The notes under the pieces were generated by a model. That model saw nothing but the letters and a program-made list of their open reading frames with translations. It did not search any database and was not told the DNA's origin. Made by a program: the position numbers and the translations under genes. A stretch of 13,520 nt of DNA from NCBI GenBank assembly GCA_021783685.1, contig JAJXTQ010000013.1:1-13520 (forward strand). Reading direction: 5' to 3'. Position 1 is the stretch's first letter. The number at the start of each line of letters is the position of its first letter. Origin of the DNA: Pseudomonadota bacterium (lineage in GTDB: Bacteria > Pseudomonadota > Gammaproteobacteria > UBA5335). This document shows positions 7,178-13,520 of this stretch, piece after piece.

Positions 7178-9639
7178 ACCTGCATCTCAACTGCTGCACC
7201 GCCGACCAGCTGTCGGCCGCCGAGCGCCAGCGGACCCTTGAACTCGCCGACGCCCACCGGCGGGCCGATCCCGCGTTTGACCATTGGGCGGCCGGCTACG
7301 GCGTGATCCGACATGACCCGCTCACCCAGCTCCGGGTCCGCCAGATGGTGCACGAGCTGGTGGCCCTGGGCCGCACGCCCGATGCCGGCACCGCCTGGCA
7401 GCGGCTCGCCGCGGCCGATCGCGTCACCAGCGCCGGCATGTGGCTGGTGGCCCACATGACCTACAGCCAGCGGGTCCGCACCGACGGCGCGGCCCTCGAG
7501 GCCGATGACTTCAAGGCCACGCCCGAAGGCCACACTGGCGGGTCCCTCAACATGGTGCCGGCCTACGCCGGCTACCTGCTGATGGACGCCCTGGATGGCG
7601 TCACCCGCGCATGGATGATGGGCCAGGGGCACTGCGTGGCCGCCATCGACGCGCTGAACGTGCTGGTTGGCAACATGACCGCCCGGCACGCCGAACGTTA
7701 CGACCGCTCCGACGCGGGGCTGAGCCGGTTCGTCGGCGACTTCTATGCCTACACCCTCAATCCGGACGGAACACCGGCGTCGCCCCTGGGCTCCCACGTC
7801 AATGCGCACACCGCCGGGGGCGTGATGGAAGGCGGCTATCTCGGCTTTGCCGAACTGCAGTACGTGCATGCACCGCTCAAGGACGAACGCCTGGTGGCGT
7901 TCCTCAGCGACGGTGCGTTCGAGGAACAGCGCGGCAGCGACTGGGCGCCGCGCTGGTGGCGTGCCGAGGACAGCGGGCTGGTCAGCCCGATCATCATCCT
8001 CAACGGGCGGCGCATCGAACAGCGCAGCCAGATCGCCCAGCAGGGCGGCGAGCGGTGGCTGGACCGGCACCTGCGATTGAACGGCTTTGATCCGATCGCG
8101 CTGGACGGGCGCGATCCGGCCAGCATCGCGTGGGGTATCCATGTGATGGAGTCGCGCCTGCAAGCGGGCGCCGCCGTTCCCGATGCCGACGTGCGGCTGC
8201 CCTATGGCATTGCCGAAACCGTGAAGGGCTTCGGATTCCCCGGCGCCGGGACCAACGCCTCGCACAACCTGCCCCTGCCCGGGAATCCGTCGAAGGAGGC
8301 CGAGGCACGCGCGCTCTTCAATCAAGGCGCCGCGGCGCTGTTCGTGGCCGCGTCCGAGCTCGAGGAGGCTGTTGCCGCACTCAACAGCCACGACCTCCAG
8401 CAGCGCGTGCGCGAGCGCGACCATGCGCTGGCCGATCGCCAGGTGGAACCGCCCCGCGTCCCGGCGATCGCCGACCGCGGCGCCGGCGGCGAGAGCTCGC
8501 CGATGACCGCGCTCGACGAGCAGTTCGTCGCCATCGCCGAAGCGAACCCGGGGCTGCGCGTGCGCGTGGGCAATCCTGACGAGCTGCGCAGCAACAAGCT
8601 CGATCGCACCCTGGACGCAATGAAGCACCGGGTGCACGAGCCCGAGCCCGGTGTCGCGGAATCGACCACTGGCGCGGTCATCACCGCGCTTAATGAGGAA
8701 GCCGTGGTATGCGCCGCGCTCGGCAACAAGGGCGGGCTGAACCTGGTGGTCACCTACGAGGCGTTCGCACCGAAGATGCTTGGCGCCGTGCGCCAGGAAT
8801 TGATCTTCGCGCGTCACCAGGCACAGGCGGGGCGACCGCCCGGCTGGCTGGGCGTGCCTCTCGTGCTGACCTCGCACACGTGGGAGAACGCGAAGAACGA
8901 GCAGTCCCATCAGGATCCGACCATGGCCGAGGCGCTCCTGGGCGAAATGGCCGACATATCGCGCGTGGTGTTTCCCCCGGACGCCAACGGCGCCGCCGCG
9001 GCCCTCGCCCACGCCTACGCGCAACGCGGCACGGTCACCACCCTGGTCGTCCCCAAGCGACCGGTGCCGCACGAGCTGACACCGACGCAGGCGCAGGCGC
9101 TGGCCACCCAAGGTGCGCTGTGCCTGGCCGGCAACCCGGCGACAGCGGCGATCCTGCTGGTCGCCACCGGTGCTTACCAATTGCAGGAAGTGCGCCACGC
9201 GCAGGTGCGCCTCGTTGAACGTGGCGTGTCGGCCGCGATCGTCTATCTCGGCGAGCCCGGCCGGTTCCGCACGCCGCGCGATCCGGACGAGGCGCGGTAC
9301 GTGCACTCCGACAGCGAGGTCCATGCACTGTTCCCGGCGGAACGGCCGCGCATATTCGTCACGCATACGCGGCCCGAGCCCTTCCTGGGCGCGCTGCGCC
9401 GGCTCGACACTGGCCCGGCCACGACCGCGGCGCTCGGCTTCGTCAACCGCGGCGGCACGCTGGACGTGCCGGGACTGCTGTTCGCCAACCGCAGCACCTG
9501 GGCGCACGTGGTCGATGCGGCCGCGGGCGTCCTCGGCCAGTCCCGGGGCGGCCTGTTGTCGGAAGCGGAGCTGGCGGCAGTGGATGGTCGGGGCGATCCG
9601 GCCACGATCCTGCGTCCTGCAAGTGGGTCGACGCCATGA
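7174..9639 (+). CDS. Divergent phosphoketolase family protein
   Basis: Classical phosphoketolases use thiamine diphosphate (ThDP) to split xylulose-5-phosphate or fructose-6-phosphate with phosphate, giving acetyl phosphate plus glyceraldehyde-3-phosphate or erythrose-4-phosphate. This protein, 821 residues, has the family's usual length. Conserved blocks include EGHTGGSLNMVP (H120), matching the PGHGG region; NAHTAGGVMEGGYLGF; the cofactor-site stretch SDGAFEEQRGSDW (S245-D246-G247) running to IIILNG; LPYGIAETVKGFGFPGAGTN; and NEQSHQDPTM (H579), matching the THQDPG catalytic block. The classical GDG of the ThDP site reads SDG and PGHGG reads EGHTGG, so this is a distinct branch; relatives have, to my recollection, sometimes been labelled xylulose-5-phosphate 3-epimerase. 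GGAGGA at 7165-7170 precedes the ATG, which overlaps the preceding stop. An acetate kinase gene downstream in the same run fits acetyl phosphate as product. The family is firm; activity in this branch is less so. Confidence 0.88.
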   Translation: MNLHLNCCTADQLSAAERQRTLELADAHRRADPAFDHWAAGYGVIRHDPLTQLRVRQMVHELVALGRTPDAGTAWQRLAAADRVTSAGMWLVAHMTYSQRVRTDGAALEADDFKATPEGHTGGSLNMVPAYAGYLLMDALDGVTRAWMMGQGHCVAAIDALNVLVGNMTARHAERYDRSDAGLSRFVGDFYAYTLNPDGTPASPLGSHVNAHTAGGVMEGGYLGFAELQYVHAPLKDERLVAFLSDGAFEEQRGSDWAPRWWRAEDSGLVSPIIILNGRRIEQRSQIAQQGGERWLDRHLRLNGFDPIALDGRDPASIAWGIHVMESRLQAGAAVPDADVRLPYGIAETVKGFGFPGAGTNASHNLPLPGNPSKEAEARALFNQGAAALFVAASELEEAVAALNSHDLQQRVRERDHALADRQVEPPRVPAIADRGAGGESSPMTALDEQFVAIAEANPGLRVRVGNPDELRSNKLDRTLDAMKHRVHEPEPGVAESTTGAVITALNEEAVVCAALGNKGGLNLVVTYEAFAPKMLGAVRQELIFARHQAQAGRPPGWLGVPLVLTSHTWENAKNEQSHQDPTMAEALLGEMADISRVVFPPDANGAAAALAHAYAQRGTVTTLVVPKRPVPHELTPTQAQALATQGALCLAGNPATAAILLVATGAYQLQEVRHAQVRLVERGVSAAIVYLGEPGRFRTPRDPDEARYVHSDSEVHALFPAERPRIFVTHTRPEPFLGALRRLDTGPATTAALGFVNRGGTLDVPGLLFANRSTWAHVVDAAAGVLGQSRGGLLSEAELAAVDGRGDPATILRPASGSTP

Positions 9640-9650
9640 GTTGTCCAACC

Positions 9651-9655
9651 GGGAG
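9651..9655 (+). promoter_or_regulatory. Ribosome binding site deciding the UbiB-like start
   Basis: GGGAG lies 9 bases before the ATG at 9665. Alternative in-frame starts are GTG at 9623, TTG at 9641 and TTG at 9662; none of them is better placed, which favours the ATG. Confidence 0.5.
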
Positions 9656-9664
9656 CGCGCGTTG

Positions 9665-11257
9665 ATGGCGGGCACGGTGCGGCGCGGAGGCCAGATTGCC
9701 TGGGCGGGACTCAAGCTCGGCGTCGCCGTGCTGCGCCTGCGCCGACGTGCACCCGACCTGCTTCCGGCATACGTCAGCACCACACTGGTGGGGTTGGGCA
9801 CCACCTTCGTCAAGCTGGGCCAGGGCTTGAGCCTGCGCTGGGACCTGCTGCCGGCGCCCTATCGCGAGGCGCTGTCGCGATTGCACAGCGATGTGCCCCC
9901 CTTCCCGGCGGAGGAGGCCATGCGTATCGTCGAACAGGCGTTTGGCGCGCCGGTCGGCGAACTTTTCGCCAGCTTCGATGACAAGCCCCTGGCCGCGGCT
10001 TCAGTGGCCCAGATCCATCCAGCGCGCATGCATGATGGTCGCGATGTGGTCGTCAAGATCACCCGCCCCGGGATCCATGCCCAGGTGCAGGCGGATCTGC
10101 TGCTCCTGCGGCGCACGATGCGCGTCGCCCAGTGGATCTGGCCGCCACTGAAACGCCACCGGCCGCTCGAACTGGTGGACGAACTAGGCGCATTCCTGCG
10201 TGACGAGATCGACATGCGTCACGAGGCGCAGAACATGCGGCGCATGGCCAAGGTGCTGGATGCCCTGCCCGGCATCACCCAGCCGCACGTCGTCGAGCCG
10301 TATGCCACCCGCAACGTGCTTGTGCAGGATCGAAGCCACGGGACCCGTCTGGAGGCCGCGTACGGCACAGCGGCCGCTCCCGCACTGGCAAGGGCGCTGC
10401 TCGGTGCCTACGTGCATCAGCTCTTCGGCGCCGGCGTCTTCCATGCCGACCCGCACCCGGGGAATCTGTTCTTCTTTGACGACGGTCGCCTGTGCCTGCA
10501 TGACTTTGGATCGATCGGCGTGCTCGACCCTGCATCCCGGCTCGCGCTCGGCGGCATGGTCGAGGCCATTGCGGCCGACGACGCCGAGGGCGTGCTGGAT
10601 GCAGCGATCGCCATGGGCTTCTTCCCGCCGCAGGTCGACCGCCGCTCGCATGTGCGCGAGATCCACCTGATCCTGGCCGAGATGGCCAGCCGTCCGCTGG
10701 CGCAGTGGTCCATTGCCGAGGCAATCTGGCGCGTGGCACGCATTGGGCAGGGCGCTGGCTTCCGGCTTCCGGCCCACCTGCTGTCCCTGATCCGGACGCT
10801 GTTCCTGGTCGAGAACACGCTGCGGGCGCTGGATCCGGATCTGGACCTGCTGGGGACGCTGTCCGCGCAGGCGGCCGCGATCGCCGACATTGCCGAAGCC
10901 AGCCGCCCCAGCGGCAACAGGCCGCTTGCCATGCGGCTGGCCCGCACTGCGCGCCAACTGCCACAGATCGCCACCGACCTGTTGCGGCAGGCGCAACTGA
11001 GCGACGGACGACCCGCCTTCTCCGTACACCACCATGGCCTGAGTTCCACGCAGGAGGCAATCGCGCGCACGGGCAACCGGCTGGCGTTGGCCCTGGTCAC
11101 CTTGGGCCTGTACGTAAGCGGTGCGCTGTTGAGCCTGCATTCCGACGGCCCGCAAGTGTTCGGTCACATGCCTTTCCTGGCTATGGTGGCTTTCGCTGCT
11201 GCGGGATTGCTCTCACTGCGGCTGGTGATGGCCATCGCCAGATCGGGACACTTGTAA
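9665..11257 (+). CDS. ABC1/UbiB (AarF) family atypical kinase
   Basis: This is a member of the UbiB/ABC1/ADCK atypical kinase-ATPase family, membrane-associated proteins tied to ubiquinone biosynthesis or lipid handling. At 530 residues it is close to E. coli UbiB (about 546). Family marks are present in order: KxGQ (K50-L-G-Q), the Ala-rich loop AAASVAQIH replacing a Gly-rich loop, the lysine in DVVVKITRPG, the acidic DEIDMRHEAQN, the catalytic HADPHPGN (from H260) and the metal-binding DFG (D280). Two C-terminal hydrophobic segments (LALALVTLGLYVSGALLSL and AMVAFAAAGLLSL) should anchor it in the inner membrane. The frame stays open far upstream to 9113, but that part lies inside the phosphoketolase gene, so ATG 9665 is chosen. 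It lies 25 bases after the preceding stop. Whether it is the main UbiB or an accessory paralogue cannot be told; the absence of ubiE/ubiJ neighbours favours a paralogue. Confidence 0.9.
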   Translation: MAGTVRRGGQIAWAGLKLGVAVLRLRRRAPDLLPAYVSTTLVGLGTTFVKLGQGLSLRWDLLPAPYREALSRLHSDVPPFPAEEAMRIVEQAFGAPVGELFASFDDKPLAAASVAQIHPARMHDGRDVVVKITRPGIHAQVQADLLLLRRTMRVAQWIWPPLKRHRPLELVDELGAFLRDEIDMRHEAQNMRRMAKVLDALPGITQPHVVEPYATRNVLVQDRSHGTRLEAAYGTAAAPALARALLGAYVHQLFGAGVFHADPHPGNLFFFDDGRLCLHDFGSIGVLDPASRLALGGMVEAIAADDAEGVLDAAIAMGFFPPQVDRRSHVREIHLILAEMASRPLAQWSIAEAIWRVARIGQGAGFRLPAHLLSLIRTLFLVENTLRALDPDLDLLGTLSAQAAAIADIAEASRPSGNRPLAMRLARTARQLPQIATDLLRQAQLSDGRPAFSVHHHGLSSTQEAIARTGNRLALALVTLGLYVSGALLSLHSDGPQVFGHMPFLAMVAFAAAGLLSLRLVMAIARSGHL

Positions 11258-11262
11258 CAGAA

Positions 11263-11301
11263 CACTGATCTATCTCCCCGCTGGTGCCCGGCGCATCAGT
11301 G
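11263..11301. repeat. 7-base inverted repeat in gap before copB-type gene
   Basis: CACTGAT (11263-11269) and ATCAGTG (11295-11301) form a perfect inverted repeat with a 25-base spacer in the 63-base gap between the UbiB-like gene and the CPH ATPase. No T-run follows, so it is not a clear terminator. The right arm ends 5 bases before the ribosome site AGGAAGG (11307-11313). It could be an operator half-site pair or an mRNA hairpin controlling the metal pump; chance is not excluded. Confidence 0.3.
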
Positions 11302-11320
11302 CATCCAGGAAGGCAGACCC

Positions 11321-13396
11321 ATGACGCAACACAATCATCATCATCAAGATCATCAGGCGCACGGCGAGCAACCGCCGCATCCCCGCACGGGTGCTGAAGG
11401 TGACGTCCATGCCGGGCACGACAAGCATGCCGGCCACAGCGTGGCGAGCTTCCGCGACAAGTTCTGGCTCACGCTGCTGCTGACCATCCCCACTCTGATC
11501 TGGAGCGGGATGATCCAGCATTGGTTCGACTACACCGCACCACAGTTCCCGGGGTCGGCGTACATCCCGGCGGTGTTCGGCACGATCGTGTACTTCTACG
11601 GCGGCTCGCCGTTCCTCCGCGGCGGATACCACGAGCTGAGAAATCGCCTGCCGGGCATGATGACGCTGATCTCGCTTGCGATCACCGTCGCCTTCCTTTA
11701 CAGCGCGTTGGTCACGCTCGGCGTTGTCGAGGGCTTGGACCTGTGGTGGGAGCTGGCGACGCTGGTGGCGATCATGTTGCTCGGCCACTGGATCGAGATG
11801 CGTTCGATCAACCAGGCACAGGGCGCTCTCAAGGAACTCGCGAAGCTGCTGCCTGATATGGCGGTGCGGTTGGATGAGGCCGGTACCGCGAAGGAAGTCC
11901 CTGTCGCGGAACTGAAGCGCGGCGACCTGCTGCTCATCAGGCCCGGCGCGAGCATTCCCGCCGACGGCGTCGTGAAGGAAGGGACCAGCGCCGTCAACGA
12001 AGCGATGATCACCGGCGAGTCCAAGCCGATGGACAAGTCGACGGGCGACCGGGTGATCGCCGGCACCGTCAACGGACAGGGCTCGTTGCGTGTCGAGGTG
12101 ACGGGAACCGGCGACGAGACCGCGCTCGCGGGTATCATGCGGCTCGTCGAGCAGGCCCAGACGTCGCGCTCGCGCGCCCAGGCCCTGGCGGACCGGGCGG
12201 CGTTCTACCTCACGATCATCGCCATCGTCTCCGCCGCGGTTACCGCCATTGTCTGGCCACTCCTCGGTCGACCGTGGAGCTTCACGATCGAGCGCGTAGT
12301 GACCGTGCTCGTGATCGCCTGTCCCCATGCGCTGGGTTTGGCCATCCCGCTGGTGACCGCCATCTCGACCACGATTGGCGCACGGAACGGCCTGCTCGTG
12401 CGCGATCGACGCGGCCTGGAAGAGGCCCGTTTGCTGAACACGGTCGTGTTCGACAAGACAGGCACGCTCACGCTCGGTTCGCACCGCGTCGTGAAGACCA
12501 CTGCCGCCGATGGACTCACCGACGACGAGGTGCTTCGCGTGGCCGCGTCGGTCCAGCGCGACGCTGAACATCCGATCGCGCAGGCGCTGATGACCAGCGC
12601 CAAGGAACATGGCATCGACGTTCCGATGTCGCAGGACTTCGAGTCCATGCCGGGACGCGGCGTGCGCGCAGTCGTCGAGGAGCGCTCGCTTCACGTTGGC
12701 GGGCCGGGTCTGTTGAGAATGCTCGCGGTCGAACCGCCGGAGACGCTTCGGCGGGCTGCCGAATCAGCGGCAGCCGATGGTCAATCTGCAACCTACCTGG
12801 TGGAAGGCGACCGGGTGCTCGCCGTATTTGCGATCGCGGATGCCATCCGTCCCGAATCGTTCGACGCGGTCAAGCGGCTGCACGACGAAGGACTGGAGGT
12901 TGTCCTGCTGACGGGTGATTCCACGGCGGTCGCAAACGCGGTCGCGAAGGAACTCAACATCGACACCGTCTTCGCCGAGGTATTGCCCGAGGACAAGGTG
13001 GCAAAGATCGAGGAGCTGCAGGCCCAGGGCAAGCGCGTCGCGATGGTGGGTGACGGTGTCAATGACGCTCCGGCGCTGCTCACGTCCGACGTCGGCATCG
13101 CCATCGGCACAGGGACGGACGTCGCGGTCGAGGCCGGCGACGTCGTACTCGTGCGCAGCGACCCGCGCGACGTGCCAGCGATCATCGAATTGAGCAAGGC
13201 CACCTATCGCAAGATGATCCAGAACCTGTGGTGGGCCGCCGGCTACAACATCGTCGCCATCCCTCTCGCCGCTGGCGTTCTCGCCGCATGGGGGATCCTG
13301 CTGCAACCTGCGCTTGGGGCAGTGCTCATGTCGCTGAGCACCGTCGTTGTGGCAATCAATGCGCAGTTGTTGCGCCGGGCGGTGCGGTCCCCATGA
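11321..13396 (+). CDS. copB: CopB-type copper ATPase (P1B-3, CPH motif)
   Basis: This is an inner-membrane P1B-type ATPase of the CopB class, whose known members export copper (or silver). At 691 residues it lacks a Cys-type metal-binding domain and instead starts with a His-rich tail (eleven His within residues 4-39), typical of the class. The membrane metal site is CPH (C334-P335-H336, in IACPHALGLAIP). The late segments carry GYN and MSLSTVVVAINAQLL, the P1B-3 pattern. Catalytic motifs are intact: TGES in the actuator domain, D378 in DKTGT, AEHPIAQA in the nucleotide domain and GDGVND at 577-582. AGGAAGG at 11307-11313, 7 bases before the ATG, fixes the start. A 63-base gap with an inverted repeat precedes it. 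It differs clearly from the CPD ATPase at the other end of the window, so the two are not a recent duplication. Copper specificity rests on family knowledge. Confidence 0.94.
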   Translation: MTQHNHHHQDHQAHGEQPPHPRTGAEGDVHAGHDKHAGHSVASFRDKFWLTLLLTIPTLIWSGMIQHWFDYTAPQFPGSAYIPAVFGTIVYFYGGSPFLRGGYHELRNRLPGMMTLISLAITVAFLYSALVTLGVVEGLDLWWELATLVAIMLLGHWIEMRSINQAQGALKELAKLLPDMAVRLDEAGTAKEVPVAELKRGDLLLIRPGASIPADGVVKEGTSAVNEAMITGESKPMDKSTGDRVIAGTVNGQGSLRVEVTGTGDETALAGIMRLVEQAQTSRSRAQALADRAAFYLTIIAIVSAAVTAIVWPLLGRPWSFTIERVVTVLVIACPHALGLAIPLVTAISTTIGARNGLLVRDRRGLEEARLLNTVVFDKTGTLTLGSHRVVKTTAADGLTDDEVLRVAASVQRDAEHPIAQALMTSAKEHGIDVPMSQDFESMPGRGVRAVVEERSLHVGGPGLLRMLAVEPPETLRRAAESAAADGQSATYLVEGDRVLAVFAIADAIRPESFDAVKRLHDEGLEVVLLTGDSTAVANAVAKELNIDTVFAEVLPEDKVAKIEELQAQGKRVAMVGDGVNDAPALLTSDVGIAIGTGTDVAVEAGDVVLVRSDPRDVPAIIELSKATYRKMIQNLWWAAGYNIVAIPLAAGVLAAWGILLQPALGAVLMSLSTVVVAINAQLLRRAVRSP

Positions 13397-13405
13397 ACAT
13401 GATTC

Positions 13406-13410
13406 GGGGA
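13406..13410 (+). promoter_or_regulatory. Ribosome binding site for the GTG start of the acetate kinase
   Basis: GGGGA lies 5 bases before the GTG at 13416. The two nearby ATGs (13393 and 13399) are in another frame that stops at 13419, so GTG is the best start for the kinase. Confidence 0.5.
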
Positions 13411-13415
13411 CACCT

Positions 13416-13520
13416 GTGACCACGCGCCGGCTTCTTGCACTCAACGTTGGCTCGTCCACCCTCAAGGGCGCGTCCTATCTGTTCAACACTGAGGGACACG
13501 GCGCGCAGTCTCGTCTGCTC
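13416..13520 (+). CDS. ackA: Acetate/propionate family kinase (3'-truncated)
   Basis: Only the first 35 codons are in the window. The N-terminus RRLLALNVGSSTLKGASY matches the LNxGSSSxK signature that opens acetate kinases (ASKHA fold), where it forms the first beta-strand and the phosphate loop. The predicted reaction is acetyl phosphate + ADP to acetate + ATP, in the cytoplasm. The start is a GTG with GGGGA upstream, 19 bases after the CopB stop. Residue K replaces nothing unusual, but G follows where classical enzymes have F (SSLKF), so some divergence is likely. The link with the phosphoketolase gene upstream is functional: that enzyme's product is this enzyme's substrate. Propionate or butyrate kinase are alternatives that need the missing sequence. 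Confidence 0.85.
   Translation, partial: MTTRRLLALNVGSSTLKGASYLFNTEGHGAQSRLL

Noticed and set aside
9113..9664. Upstream extension of the UbiB-like frame to 9113
   Set aside because: This part lies within the phosphoketolase gene in another frame and gives an Arg/Ser-rich sequence without family similarity. The conserved family region begins shortly after 9665.
7027..9813. A 928-codon open frame on the minus strand opposite the phosphoketolase gene
   Set aside because: The + strand frames have clear family motifs. The minus-strand product is rich in Arg, Gly, Ala and His with no recognisable domain, as expected for a complement of GC-rich coding DNA.
11270..12694. A 474-codon minus-strand open frame opposite the CopB-type ATPase
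   Set aside because: No recognisable motif, and it is opposite intact P-type ATPase motifs on the + strand.
493..13396. Recent duplication of the two P-type ATPases as a source of recombination
   Set aside because: They belong to different classes (CPD with HMA domain versus CPH with His tail) and share only short catalytic motifs.
1..13520. Mobile-element ends, tRNA, CRISPR repeats or integrase
   Set aside because: No transposase or integrase motifs, no spaced direct repeats and no tRNA-like sequence were seen. Composition by eye is even across the window.

Overview
The window is a single, tightly packed, G+C-rich run of genes, all on the + strand, from a proteobacterium. Codon use is strongly G/C at third positions and the families fit a high-GC gamma- or betaproteobacterium. 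A member of the Xanthomonadaceae would fit, but that is an impression rather than something the sequence proves. There is no RNA gene, CRISPR array, transposase or integrase. The gene order reads as one operon or two adjacent ones: five junctions are 4-base ATGA stop/start overlaps and every gap is under 90 bases. Both ends are cut: the first gene lacks its 5' end and the last (an acetate kinase family gene) has only its first 35 codons.

Left block (1-3284), metal transport: a membrane methyltransferase of the isoprenylcysteine carboxyl methyltransferase (ICMT)-like family, then a P1B-type heavy-metal ATPase whose membrane metal site reads Cys-Pro-Asp instead of Cys-Pro-Cys, then a small exported protein of unknown function. 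The three are joined by ATGA overlaps.

Central block (3367-9639), RNA/nucleotide and pentose metabolism: a metallo-beta-lactamase/beta-CASP nuclease-type protein, an archaeal-type (AMP phosphorylase-like) member of the thymidine phosphorylase family, a divergent ribose-phosphate pyrophosphokinase, and a divergent phosphoketolase. All four are linked by ATGA overlaps.

Right block (9665-13520): an ABC1/UbiB-family atypical kinase with two C-terminal membrane segments, a second P1B ATPase of the CopB (CPH) class with a His-rich N-terminus, and the start of an acetate/propionate kinase.

Taken together (inference), the central genes plus the kinase could form a catabolic chain. RNA would be cut to nucleoside monophosphates, which are phosphorolysed to base plus ribose-1,5-bisphosphate (or ribose-1-phosphate). 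This would enter the PRPP/pentose-phosphate pool, where phosphoketolase makes acetyl phosphate and acetate kinase makes acetate and ATP. Metal efflux and a UbiB-like kinase in the same transcript suggest a stress or low-oxygen programme. The most unusual sequence features are the CPD metal site with a half-lost Cys pair in the N-terminal domain, the non-canonical cofactor motif of the phosphoketolase, and two tiny reading frames that bridge gene junctions with stop/start overlaps at both ends.
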